The notes: generated by a model not told the origin, from the letters alone. Numbered from the stretch's first letter, positions 8,030 through 15,859 are shown. The stretch: DNA of 34,567 bases from Bacillota bacterium (GCA_023415145.1 JAEZLW010000161.1:1-34567), one strand, 5' to 3'. Translations and numbers: made by a program.

Positions 8030-8081
8030 GCAATGTTTCAAGCAATATTTTCAATTTACTTTGACGATATTGTGCAATATC
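8030..8081. promoter_or_regulatory. direct repeats and palindrome, probable AraC-regulator binding region
   Basis: Two adjacent copies of a similar word, GCAATGTTTCAA (8030-8041) and GCAATATTTTCAA (8042-8054), sit between the divergent regulator and permease genes. A third GCAATAT occurs at 8074-8080 inside an inverted repeat GATATTG/CAATATC (8066-8072, 8075-8081). AraC-family regulators usually bind tandem direct repeats, so these are the natural operator candidates. A TTGACG at 8061-8066 could be a -35 box for the transporter, but no good -10 follows, as is common for activator-dependent promoters. Confidence 0.5.
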
Positions 8082-8171
8082 ATGAGTGCAACAAAAGGGT
8101 GAACGCACCCGGATGCATTGAGAAAAGGGATCAATCAAAACGGCCCGGCTCTGATAAGGAGGGGACGCCTT

Positions 8172-9104
8172 GTGTTTGTGGACGTGAAAACGCCCAATAA
8201 GGGACAACGCTTGATAAAACGCATTGTTCGCCACAAATATTTATACCTTATGCTGCTGCTGCCGCTTTTGCAGTACGCGGTTTTCAGGTATGCGCCGCTT
8301 ACCGGGCTTCAGGTAGCCTTTAAAAATTTCAACATATTCAAGGGCATGTGGGCAAGCGAATGGAGCGGATTTGCCATCTTTCAGGAGATTTTCGCCTACC
8401 CCAAATTCTGGCTTGCCCTGAAAAACACCGTCGTCTTAAACGGGCTGGACCTGGTATTCGGATTTCCCGTACCTATAGCGCTTGCCATATTGCTGTATGA
8501 AATGCGGTCCATGCGCGTTAAGCGCATCTCCCAGACAATATTGTATCTGCCCCATTTCTTGTCCTGGATCATTATCGGCGGCATTGTCAACCAGATTTTC
8601 GCTACCAACGGCCTGGTTAATTATCTTGTTACCCTTACCACAGGCAGCCCGGCCAATTTCCTGATGCATGAAGGGAACTGGATTGCTGTGTACGTTGGCG
8701 TAGGCATCTGGCAAAGCGCGGGCTGGGGTACCATCATTTATCTGGCGGCTATTTCCGGCGTCAACCCCGAGCTGTACGAGGCCGCTGAGGTGGATGGCTG
8801 CGGGCGATGGCGGCGCATCTTCCATGTCACCATTCCCTGCATTACCCCCACCATTGTTGTCATGCTGATTCTGCGCCTGGGGCAAATGGTCTCCATCGGT
8901 TTTGAGAGGCCCTTTGTCATGGGCAATGATATGGTGGCCAACAGCTCCGAAGTTATATCTACCTTTGTGTACAAAATGGGCATCAAAAACGCACGGTACT
9001 CCTTTGCCACAGCGGTGGGCATGTTCGGTTCCATTGTGAACATGATCTTTCTGGTCGTAGCCAATCAAAGCGCCAAGCGTATGGGGGAGGGCGGGTTATG
9101 GTAA
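8172..9104 (+). CDS. ABC sugar transporter permease (LplB-like)
   Basis: Inner-membrane permease of the carbohydrate-uptake-1 family, forming a heterodimer with the next gene's product. Six or so hydrophobic segments are visible, beginning YLYLMLLLPLLQYAVF. The cytoplasmic coupling loop has the EAA signature, YEAAEVDGCGRWRRIFHVTIP, which docks on the ATPase. I prefer the GTG at 8172 (310 residues), seven bases after AAGGAGGGG (8156-8164), over the TTG- or ATG-led longer frame from 8118, whose extra residues include the ribosome binding site itself. No ATP-binding subunit gene lies nearby; transporters of this type normally share one MsmK/UgpC-like ATPase encoded elsewhere. Its last 7 bases overlap the next gene, indicating co-translation. 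Confidence 0.92.
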   Translation: MFVDVKTPNKGQRLIKRIVRHKYLYLMLLLPLLQYAVFRYAPLTGLQVAFKNFNIFKGMWASEWSGFAIFQEIFAYPKFWLALKNTVVLNGLDLVFGFPVPIALAILLYEMRSMRVKRISQTILYLPHFLSWIIIGGIVNQIFATNGLVNYLVTLTTGSPANFLMHEGNWIAVYVGVGIWQSAGWGTIIYLAAISGVNPELYEAAEVDGCGRWRRIFHVTIPCITPTIVVMLILRLGQMVSIGFERPFVMGNDMVANSSEVISTFVYKMGIKNARYSFATAVGMFGSIVNMIFLVVANQSAKRMGEGGLW

Positions 9105-10000
9105 ACGCCCAAACAACAAAAAGGCGAGGTGTCCCCAAAGGCCGGCGCTACATAGGCTCCGCCGTATTCATATATGCCATTGTGCTGTTAAGCGTATTGA
9201 TCTGTATCATCCCCCTGATTCACCTGGTGGCGCTTTCCATGAGCGGGCGTGAGGCCGTGCTGGCCCATAAGGTTTCCCTCTGGCCGGTGGATCTGGATTT
9301 TAATGCTTACATCTCTGTTTTCATGGATACGGGCATGCAAACCTCCCTGGTCTTTTCGGTACTGCTGACGGTTGCCTATACCGTATTCGCCATGATCGGC
9401 AGCATCCTGCTTGCCTATCCATTGAGCAAAAAGCAGCTTCCGGGCCGCAAATGGCTGATGGTTTACATCCTGATTCCCATGTACTTTTCCGGCGGGATCA
9501 TCCCCGAATACCTGTGGATCAAGCAACTGAACCTGATTGATAAGCCTCTTTCCCTGCTGCTGCCGGTCCTCATCAGCACCTACAACACCATCATACTGCG
9601 CAACTTCTTTTTAAGCATTCCCGACAGCCTGGAGGAATCCGCCGCGCTGGACGGATGTAACGATGTAGGCATTTTATTGAGAATCGTGCTGCCGCTGTCC
9701 ACCGCCGCCATCGCCACCCTCAGCCTGTTTTACGCGGTGACCAGGTGGAACTCCTTTGCCGATGTGAGGTATTATATCAATTCCACCAAGTACTACACCC
9801 TGCAAATGAAGTTGTACCAGGTGGTGTTCAACAGCACCGATACCCAGGTGAACATGCTGGAGGGCGGGCGGAACGCCGTGCTGTCCGAAACCATCAAGTC
9901 GGCAGCCATCGTGTTTGCTACCGTTCCCATCATTGTTGTGTATCCTTTTTTGCAGCGGTATTTCGTACAAGGCGTTATGATCGGCGCGGTGAAGGAATAA
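9098..10000 (+). CDS. ABC sugar transporter permease (LplC/YtcP-like)
   Basis: Second permease of the transporter, 300 residues, typical length. Membrane segments begin with YIGSAVFIYAIVLLSVL. The EAA loop reads EESAALDGCNDVGILLRIVLPLS. The gene starts inside the end of the first permease gene (7-base overlap), so the two subunits are made in equal amounts. It is followed after 66 bases by the binding-protein gene, which has its own strong ribosome binding site and is probably translated at a higher level. Confidence 0.93.
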   Translation: MVNAQTTKRRGVPKGRRYIGSAVFIYAIVLLSVLICIIPLIHLVALSMSGREAVLAHKVSLWPVDLDFNAYISVFMDTGMQTSLVFSVLLTVAYTVFAMIGSILLAYPLSKKQLPGRKWLMVYILIPMYFSGGIIPEYLWIKQLNLIDKPLSLLLPVLISTYNTIILRNFFLSIPDSLEESAALDGCNDVGILLRIVLPLSTAAIATLSLFYAVTRWNSFADVRYYINSTKYYTLQMKLYQVVFNSTDTQVNMLEGGRNAVLSETIKSAAIVFATVPIIVVYPFLQRYFVQGVMIGAVKE

Positions 10001-10066
10001 CCAAACGGGCATTGCCATCCGCGAAATACGGGTGGTTCATATCAATACATTGAGGAGGTTTGTTTC

Positions 10067-11611
10067 ATGAAAAGAGTCGTCTCGCTGCTTCTGTGTCTGC
10101 TGCTTTGCCTGCCGGTTCTTGCTTTCGCGGGAGCGGAAAACAAGGCGGAGGTCTTCCGGTATGACGAACCGGTGACCTTGAAGGTTTCCGTGTTCGACCG
10201 TGGTGTCACTGGCGGCACCCCCGTGGACAACAACTATTGGACGGACTGGATTCAAAAGAACTTCGGCGACCCCCGCAACATCAAAATGGAGTGGGTGGTC
10301 ATCCCCCGCACCGAGGAAGTGGACAAGCTGAATGTGTTGATGGCTTCCGGTGAGGCCGCGGACATCTGCTTCACCTACACAGAGGCTGTGATCACCAACT
10401 TTGTGCAGCAGGGCGGCCTGGTGGAGCTGAGCGGCCTCATTGAGCAGTACGGCCAGGGCATCAAGAATTATCTGGGTGAGAACCTGTTAAGGTACGGCAT
10501 CTTCGAAGGCGGCCAGTACGCCATCCCCGCAAAACGCGTGGTGCTGGCGACACAGGGTATGTTCATCCGTGAAGACTGGCTGGAAAAGCTGGGCATGGTC
10601 ATGCCCACCACCAAGGAAGAATTCTACAATGCGCTGGTGGCCTTCCGCGACCAGAACCCCGGCGGCGTGGAAAACGTGATCCCCTACGCCATGGGCGATG
10701 ATTTGACCAGCCACAACCACCTGATGCTGTCCTTCATCAAGAGCCTGGATGCAAAGACGCTGGCCACTGTGCCCGACATCCTGTGGGATGGGTATGAGGA
10801 CTATGTGCTGTTCCTGAACAAGCTCTACAACGAAAAGCTGATTTCCCCAGACTTTGCCCTGGACAAGAGCAACCTTCTGTGGAACGCCGTAAGCTCCGGC
10901 CAGGCCGGCGGCTATACCTACAACTATGACCATCCCATCCGCGTATCTCCCGGCGTCCTTGGCGCGCTGCATGCCTATCAGCCGGATGCGAAGCTCAGCC
11001 CGCTGAACTGCTTTGAATCCGTTACAGACCCCTCGAAGTATTACCATGGCATGTATGCCCCCAACGGCATCTTCTGCTTCATCCCGGTTTATGCCAAGCA
11101 CCCCGAGGCGGCTGTGATGTACATGGATTGGCTGTCGAATCTTGATGTGATATACTTCCTGCAAAACGGCGAGGAAGGCGTACACCACATCATCAATGAA
11201 GACGGCATCCCGGTTTTGCAGGACGTGCAGGATGAGCGCAAGTACAACACCATGCAGAACATCGACTACACACTCTTGACCAACGGCCAGGAATTTGAAG
11301 ATCCCGCCTTGCGCATCAAGGCCCAGGCGGTATCCTACCAGAACTACGCCCACCTGTTTGAGGAAGAGTACAACGTAGCCATGACCGATCCTATCACGAC
11401 CAGCTTCCACTTTGATGTGGTTTTGAAGGCCGATTCCCAGTACGGCACATCCCTCACCGCCTTTAAAAAGGAACTGCTCACCAAGGCTACCATGGCTGCG
11501 TCGGAGGATTGCCTGAAGGTGTTCCGCGAGCTGCGCGATCAGTACATGAAGGATGGCGGCCAAGCGGTGATGGAAGAGAAGACCGCTGCCTGGGATAACA
11601 TGCACAAATAA
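10067..11611 (+). CDS. extracellular solute-binding protein of the sugar transporter (LplA-like)
   Basis: A 514-residue exported protein of the large solute-binding family that partners LplB/LplC permeases. The signal sequence is MKRVVSLLLCLLLCLPVLAFAGAEN. The mature part shows the expected segments: YWTDWIQKNFG near the start, LMASGEAADICFTY, GQYAIPAKR, and PEAAVMYMDWLS toward the C-terminus. The ribosome binding site is GAGGAGG (about 10051-10057). Unusually there is no clear lipobox cysteine at the cleavage region: the likely cut is after AFA, as for a soluble secreted protein, whereas most Gram-positive members are lipid-anchored. An LLLC sequence lies too early in the hydrophobic core to be a typical lipobox. 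Substrate is unknown; context suggests an oligosaccharide or glycoside. Confidence 0.9.
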   Translation: MKRVVSLLLCLLLCLPVLAFAGAENKAEVFRYDEPVTLKVSVFDRGVTGGTPVDNNYWTDWIQKNFGDPRNIKMEWVVIPRTEEVDKLNVLMASGEAADICFTYTEAVITNFVQQGGLVELSGLIEQYGQGIKNYLGENLLRYGIFEGGQYAIPAKRVVLATQGMFIREDWLEKLGMVMPTTKEEFYNALVAFRDQNPGGVENVIPYAMGDDLTSHNHLMLSFIKSLDAKTLATVPDILWDGYEDYVLFLNKLYNEKLISPDFALDKSNLLWNAVSSGQAGGYTYNYDHPIRVSPGVLGALHAYQPDAKLSPLNCFESVTDPSKYYHGMYAPNGIFCFIPVYAKHPEAAVMYMDWLSNLDVIYFLQNGEEGVHHIINEDGIPVLQDVQDERKYNTMQNIDYTLLTNGQEFEDPALRIKAQAVSYQNYAHLFEEEYNVAMTDPITTSFHFDVVLKADSQYGTSLTAFKKELLTKATMAASEDCLKVFRELRDQYMKDGGQAVMEEKTAAWDNMHK

Positions 11612-11659
11612 TTTCTTTCTCAGGCAGGATACCAGAAAGTCTTCAAAGAAAAGAACAAA

Positions 11660-11690
11660 GGCGGCCGCCGGACACAAGACGGCGGCCGCC
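11660..11690 (+). other. very stable GC hairpin between the binding-protein and dehydrogenase genes
   Basis: GGCGGCCGCCG (11660-11670) pairs perfectly with CGGCGGCCGCC (11680-11690) across a 9-base loop, giving 11 G-C pairs. No T-run follows (CGCTTGAAAG), so it is not a normal intrinsic terminator. Placed just after a solute-binding-protein gene, it could block 3' exonucleases and keep the upstream message abundant, or partly attenuate readthrough into the dehydrogenase genes. Confidence 0.6.
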
Positions 11691-11710
11691 CGCTTGAAAG
11701 GGGAAATCCT

Positions 11711-12910
11711 ATGCTTCGCGTGGCCATAGTAGGCACCGGCAACATCTCCCAGGCACACATATCAGGCTATTTGCAGTTTCCAACACTGTGCAAAATCGTT
11801 GCGCTGGTGGATATTGTGCCGCAAAAGGCTGCGGAAAAGGCGCAGCGCTGCCAATTGGAATGCGAGATATACGATGATCACCTTAAAATCCTGGATAGGG
11901 ATGACATCGATCTTGTGGATATCTGCACGCCGCCGTATGTGCATGCCCAGATCGCCATCAATGCGCTGAACAGCGGGAAGCATGTGCTGGTGGAAAAACC
12001 CATGGCCGCTTCCCTTGAAGAATGCGACCGTATGATGGAAGCCTCGCGATCAAGCGGCAAGCTGTTGTCCGTCATCGCCCAAAACCGCTTCCGCACCCCC
12101 ATTGCCAATGTAAAAAAGGTGCTGGAACAAGGCCTGGCCGGCAAAGTCAGGCATGCCCAGGTGGATTCTTATTGGTGGCGCGGCCACTGTTATTATGATT
12201 TGTGGTGGCGCGGCCTGTGGAGCAAGGAGGGCGGCGGCTGCACGCTGAATCATGCCGTTCACCACATCGACATGCTGGGCTGGATGATGGGGCTTCCCGA
12301 GGAAGTCACGGCGGTCACCGCCAACGTAGCCCATGACAACGCCGAGGTGGAGGATCTCTCCGTAGCCATCCTGCGCTATGAAGGCGCATTGGCCCAGGTG
12401 ACCAGCTCCGTCGTGCATCACGGTGAAGTACAGCAGCTTATCTTCCAGTGCGACAGGGCCCGCATTTCCGCCCCCTGGGATACGTATGCCTCCGTGTCCC
12501 GCACAAATGGATTTCCCGCCCGCAATGAAGAGCTGGAGCGGGAGTTGAACGATTATTATCAAATGCTGCCGCCCGTTGTGCATGAAGGCCACGCCGGGCA
12601 GATCGAAAATGTGCTCACCGCCATATTGACAGGCGGCACGCCGGCCATTACCGGGCTGGATGGCCGCAATACCATTGAACTGATCACAGCCATCTATAAG
12701 TCAGGCGCAACGAGAACAACCGTATCCCTTCCCATCACCCGGGATGACCCGTTCTACACCGTGGACGGTATGCTTCAAAACATGCCACGCTTTTATGAAA
12801 AAGCCGCGTCCGTTGAAAACTTCGGTGATGAAACCATTACCGTGGGCAGCGATTATGCTTCGAAAAAGCAGCCTTCCGTGAATACAAACGTTCCATCGTT
12901 GGAACTTTGA
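11711..12910 (+). CDS. Gfo/Idh/MocA family oxidoreductase 1
   Basis: NAD(P)-dependent sugar dehydrogenase-fold protein, 399 residues. The N-terminal Rossmann domain opens MLRVAIVGTGNISQAH with the GxGxxxxxH signature. The conserved lysine motif is HVLVEKPMA. The C-terminal alpha/beta domain has EGGGCTLNHAVHHIDMLG, where the active-site histidine and aspartate of the family are found. A ribosome binding site GAAAGGGGAAA precedes the ATG. Family members oxidise sugars, inositols or keto-glycosides; the substrate cannot be read from sequence. It is first of three different relatives in a row, following the transporter genes, so it probably acts on the imported sugar. The C-terminus extends about 40 residues beyond a typical member. 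Confidence 0.92.
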   Translation: MLRVAIVGTGNISQAHISGYLQFPTLCKIVALVDIVPQKAAEKAQRCQLECEIYDDHLKILDRDDIDLVDICTPPYVHAQIAINALNSGKHVLVEKPMAASLEECDRMMEASRSSGKLLSVIAQNRFRTPIANVKKVLEQGLAGKVRHAQVDSYWWRGHCYYDLWWRGLWSKEGGGCTLNHAVHHIDMLGWMMGLPEEVTAVTANVAHDNAEVEDLSVAILRYEGALAQVTSSVVHHGEVQQLIFQCDRARISAPWDTYASVSRTNGFPARNEELERELNDYYQMLPPVVHEGHAGQIENVLTAILTGGTPAITGLDGRNTIELITAIYKSGATRTTVSLPITRDDPFYTVDGMLQNMPRFYEKAASVENFGDETITVGSDYASKKQPSVNTNVPSLEL

Positions 12911-12924
12911 AAGGAAACCCCGAA

Positions 12925-13947
12925 ATGATGCGCAGCGCGATCATCGGCTGCGGCAGCATTGCCGGTGTGCATGCTGCCGTGCTTGCCCAATCAGAATTCA
13001 CCTGCCTTGCCTCCTGTGCGGATATCCTGCCGCAAAGGGCGCAGAAAATGGGGGAGGCATTTCACATCCCCGCCTATTTCAGCCTGGATGAAATGCTTGA
13101 AAAAGAGAAGCCGGATGTGCTGCACATCTTAACGCCCCATCATTTGCATGTACCCATGGCCAAGATGGCACTGGAAAGGGGCATACATGTGTTCATGGAA
13201 AAGCCCCCTGCCCTTGATGCATCCGAATTTTCCGAGCTTTTATTGGCTTCCGGGCATAGCGGCCTGTACACGGGCGTCTGCTTTCAAAACCGATGCAATC
13301 CCCAGGTGCAGTATATCAAAGAGGCCATTGAAAGCGGTACGGCAGGCAGGGTACAGGGCGCCAGGTGTTTTGTTACCTGGGCACGAGATGACAAATATTA
13401 CACCGAAAGCGGCTGGCGTGGGCAAAAGGCCACCGAGGGCGGCGGCGCTTTAATCAACCAATCCATACACACCATGGATCTGCTGGTATACCTGTTGGGC
13501 GCACCAACAGCCGTGGAGGCCTCCATGCACAACCGCCACCTGCAGGGCATCATCGAAGTGGAGGACACGGTGGAAGCATATATCCGTTTTGAGGACAAGA
13601 CCGCCTTGTTTTTCGCCAGCACGGCCTACGTAACCGATGCGCCGGTAATGGTGGAAATCGTATGTGAAAACGCTGCCTTCATCATGCAGGGAGATGAAGT
13701 GACTGTAAAGAAATCCAACGGCGAAAGCAGTGTTATGCACATACAGCCTCCTCCTGTGCTGGGCAAGGGCTACTGGGGCGGCAGCCACAAGCTGTGCATT
13801 GATGATTTTTATAAGGCTTTGGCATTAGGCAAGCCATATCAACTGTCCCCCTTGGACATTGCACCCACCATGGACCTGGTCTACGGCTGTTATCAATCGG
13901 CGAAAACCGGAAAACCGGTTATGTTAAAAGCAAGGAGGAAACTATGA
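12925..13947 (+). CDS. Gfo/Idh/MocA family oxidoreductase 2
   Basis: A second member of the family, 340 residues from the ATG at 12925. The Rossmann motif is SAIIGCGSIAGVHAAV, the lysine motif is HVFMEKPPA, and the C-terminal signature is EGGGALINQSIHTMDLL. A TTG at 12907 would give six more residues and overlap the previous stop, but GAAAGGAAA (about 12909-12917) is correctly placed for 12925. Only 14 bases separate it from the preceding gene and it overlaps the next by 4 (ATGA), so the three dehydrogenases are translated as a unit. It differs from its neighbours throughout, so this is not a recent tandem duplication. Confidence 0.92.
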   Translation: MMRSAIIGCGSIAGVHAAVLAQSEFTCLASCADILPQRAQKMGEAFHIPAYFSLDEMLEKEKPDVLHILTPHHLHVPMAKMALERGIHVFMEKPPALDASEFSELLLASGHSGLYTGVCFQNRCNPQVQYIKEAIESGTAGRVQGARCFVTWARDDKYYTESGWRGQKATEGGGALINQSIHTMDLLVYLLGAPTAVEASMHNRHLQGIIEVEDTVEAYIRFEDKTALFFASTAYVTDAPVMVEIVCENAAFIMQGDEVTVKKSNGESSVMHIQPPPVLGKGYWGGSHKLCIDDFYKALALGKPYQLSPLDIAPTMDLVYGCYQSAKTGKPVMLKARRKL

Positions 13948-15017
13948 AAGCGGATGGTATGAACTACGCACCCAAGGGAAAGCCCAACCCGGTCGTTGCG
14001 CCCGGTGAGTTTGTTTTTTCTGCGGTGGCTTTGGACCACGGCCACATTTACGGCATGTGCAACGGCCTCATCGAAGCAGGGGCCACCCTCAAATACGTAT
14101 ACGATCCCGACCCGGAAAAGGTGAAGCAGTTTTTGGTTACCTACCCCCAAGCCATTGCTGCCGCATCCAAAGAACAGGTACTAACAGACCCTGAAACAAA
14201 ACTGGTCGCCTCCGCCGCCGTCACCAGCCTTCGATGCCCCCTTGGCCTTGAGGTGATGGATGCCGGCAAAGACTATTTTACGGATAAAGCACCCCTTGTC
14301 AGCCTTCAGCAACTGGACATGGCCAAGGAAAAGGCCGCTTTAACCGGCAAAAAGTACATGGTGTATTACAGCGAACGGCTGCACGTGGAGGGGGCGGTAT
14401 ACGCCGGGCAGCTTATTGAAAAGGGTGCCATCGGCCGGGTGATACAGGTCATCGGCTTGGGGCCTCACCGACTGAATGCCGCAAGCCGCCCTCAATGGTT
14501 CTTTGAAAAGGACAAATATGGCGGTATCCTTTGTGACATCGGCAGCCACCAAATCGAGCAGTTTTTGTACTTCTCCGGTGCAAAGGATGCAAAGGTGGTA
14601 CATAGTCAAATCGCCAATTACGCCCATCCCGGTTATCCGGAGCTGGACGATTTCGGAGATGCCACGCTCTTGGCGGACAACGGCTGCACCAATTATTTTA
14701 GGGTGGACTGGTTTACTCCCGACGGCCTTCGCACCTGGGGAGACGGTCGTACCATCATCCTGGGCACGGAAGGCTATATTGAAATTCGCAAGTATATCGA
14801 TATCTGCTCGGAGGATGTATCCGGCGATCATGTGCTGCTGGTGAATGGAAGCGGCGAAAAGCGCTTCTCAGTGACCGGCCAGGTGGGCTATCCCTTCTTT
14901 GGACAGTTGATTCTGGATTGCATTCACCGCACCGAAAACGCCATGACCCAGGAGCACGCCTTCAAGGCTGCGGAGCTTTGCGTCAGGGCCCAGATGCAGG
15001 CAAAGGTGATTTGCTGA
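13944..15017 (+). CDS. Gfo/Idh/MocA family oxidoreductase 3, divergent subgroup
   Basis: Third dehydrogenase-like protein, 357 residues. The N-terminal nucleotide-binding loop is unusual: instead of GxGxxG it reads VALDHGHIYGMCNGL (about 29-43). The usual EKP is replaced by TDKAPL, which keeps the lysine. The C-terminal signature GGILCDIGSHQIEQFL keeps the aspartate and histidine. These changes match a recognised divergent subgroup rather than decay. It starts four bases inside the previous gene, ends the run, and is followed by a strong terminator. It could use a different sugar substrate or cofactor from its neighbours, for example in a two-step oxidation/reduction through a keto-sugar; that is inference. 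Confidence 0.88.
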   Translation: MKADGMNYAPKGKPNPVVAPGEFVFSAVALDHGHIYGMCNGLIEAGATLKYVYDPDPEKVKQFLVTYPQAIAAASKEQVLTDPETKLVASAAVTSLRCPLGLEVMDAGKDYFTDKAPLVSLQQLDMAKEKAALTGKKYMVYYSERLHVEGAVYAGQLIEKGAIGRVIQVIGLGPHRLNAASRPQWFFEKDKYGGILCDIGSHQIEQFLYFSGAKDAKVVHSQIANYAHPGYPELDDFGDATLLADNGCTNYFRVDWFTPDGLRTWGDGRTIILGTEGYIEIRKYIDICSEDVSGDHVLLVNGSGEKRFSVTGQVGYPFFGQLILDCIHRTENAMTQEHAFKAAELCVRAQMQAKVIC

Positions 15018-15055
15018 TGCTTTTCGCGAAGCCTCCCGGCTTGCCTGTCAGCAGC

Positions 15056-15107
15056 AACAAAAGCAGGGTCCGCAAGCCCACGAGGGCTGCGAACCCTGCT
15101 TTTTGTT
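15056..15107 (+). terminator. strong, probably bidirectional intrinsic terminator
   Basis: The outer stem AACAAAAGCAGGGT (15056-15069) pairs with the arm 15093-15107, and an inner helix CGC-AGCCC/GGGCT-GCG closes on the loop ACGA (15080-15083). The plus-strand tail is CTTTTTGTTCTCCTTTTT. On the minus strand the tail is GCTTTTGTTGC, so it can also stop the convergent small gene that ends at 15115. Confidence 0.85.
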
Positions 15108-15114
15108 CTCCTTT

Positions 15115-15411
15115 TTACTGCTTCACAGCAGGCAAATTCCCCAAATTATTGTCTTCGTTTTCATCGGGCAGTGACTTCAAATACTCGGTTCCTTTCCTTG
15201 TTGCAATGCCGACTCCCGCAATGCCGCCTTGTCTTGCAAGCCTGATGCCTTCTTCCTTGCTTATAACACGGCCATCCGACAATTGATAGCCGGTGATGCG
15301 CCCGCCTTGCTTTTGAAGAGCGGTGATTCGTTTGGCATCCGCTTTCGGCTGTGGGATATCCTGCATTGCCATCATGGGCAGTTTCGATTGATTTTGATCC
15401 ATATTGGTCAC
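15115..15411 (-). CDS. small DUF3892-like protein
   Basis: A 98-residue protein starting at a GTG, nine bases after GGAGG (complement of 15421-15425). The core KRITALQKQGGRITGYQLSDGRVISKEEGIRLARQGGIAGVGIATRKGTEYLKSLPDE matches in character the DUF3892 family: a short beta-rich module with conserved I-T-G-Y, G-x-x-I/V and GTEYLKSLPDE-like ends, common in Firmicutes and of unknown function. No signal peptide or membrane segment. It is on the opposite strand to the sugar and trp genes and has its own start region, so it is probably a single-gene unit. An in-frame ATG at 15402 is an alternative start. Confidence 0.75.
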   Translation of the reverse strand: MTNMDQNQSKLPMMAMQDIPQPKADAKRITALQKQGGRITGYQLSDGRVISKEEGIRLARQGGIAGVGIATRKGTEYLKSLPDENEDNNLGNLPAVKQ

Positions 15412-15550
15412 TGAAAAAAGCCTCCAATATCATGCTAAGCAGCACATTGCGTTCTTTTCGAATGTAGTTTACCATGAGTCGATCATACTATTCCTCCCGG
15501 CTCTATGTCGGCTCCCAAAAAGGACGGGGAGGTGATATTTTACAGAACCA

Positions 15551-15579
15551 TTGACAACCGTTCCCATTTATGATACCCT
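15551..15579 (+). promoter_or_regulatory. candidate promoter of the trp operon
   Basis: A perfect TTGACA (15551-15556) lies about 50 bases ahead of the T-box structure. The -10 at 17 bases is weak (TACCCT, 15574-15579); a better TATGAT (15569-15574) is too close to that -35. Position relative to the leader RNA supports a promoter here even though the -10 is unclear. Confidence 0.4.
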
Positions 15580-15600
15580 CAATAAAATTTCATAAAACCG

Positions 15601-15859
15601 CTGATGCGGAGATAACGGTGATGATGCTCTTACAGAGAGCCCGCGATGCTGAGAATCGGGCAGAAAACAAGTCATCAAATGGACCGCTGAGGGCGCAGTC
15701 AAAGGCGAAAGCCAAGTATTCTGCGACGTGTGGGCATACGTCAGTTGCCGGGGATATGTTGGTATCCTGCTTAAGGGCACGATCGTGATATCGTGAATCA
15801 AGGTGGCACCGCGAGTTTATGGCTCGTCCTTGACAGTATTGTCAGGGATGGGCTTTTTT
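15601..15859 (+). promoter_or_regulatory. T-box leader responding to tRNA-Trp, with terminator
   Basis: A tRNA-sensing leader controlling the trp operon. Stem I: lower helix GCGG (15606-15609)/CCGC (15684-15687), specifier loop with TGG at 15680-15682, upper helix TGATGA (15619-15624)/TCATCA (15672-15677), then AGAGAGCCC and GCTGAGAATCGGGC elements typical of T-boxes. The T-box sequence AAGGTGGCACCGCGA is at 15800-15814. Its bulge, TGGC, would pair with a tRNA ending GCCA, agreeing with the G discriminator of bacterial tRNA-Trp. The competing terminator is a 14-pair stem, 15822-15835 with 15840-15853, followed by six T residues (15854-15859). Uncharged tRNA-Trp should stabilise the antiterminator and turn on transcription. 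Confidence 0.93.

Noticed and set aside
7992..8234. N-terminal extension of the AraC regulator
   Set aside because: The extra 81 codons cross the divergent control region and overlap the start of the permease gene; a good ribosome binding site supports the ATG at 7991.
10487..11758. Long minus-strand open frame (423 codons) opposite the solute-binding-protein gene
   Set aside because: It is a mirror of codon use in the true gene. It has no ribosome binding site and a biased composition, and the sense-strand protein has clear family motifs.
15161..15475. Second minus-strand open frame overlapping the DUF3892 gene
   Set aside because: The beginning MVNYIRKERNVLLSMILEAFF is mildly protein-like, but the rest is out-of-frame DUF3892 sequence; the GTG at 15411 has a correctly spaced GGAGG.
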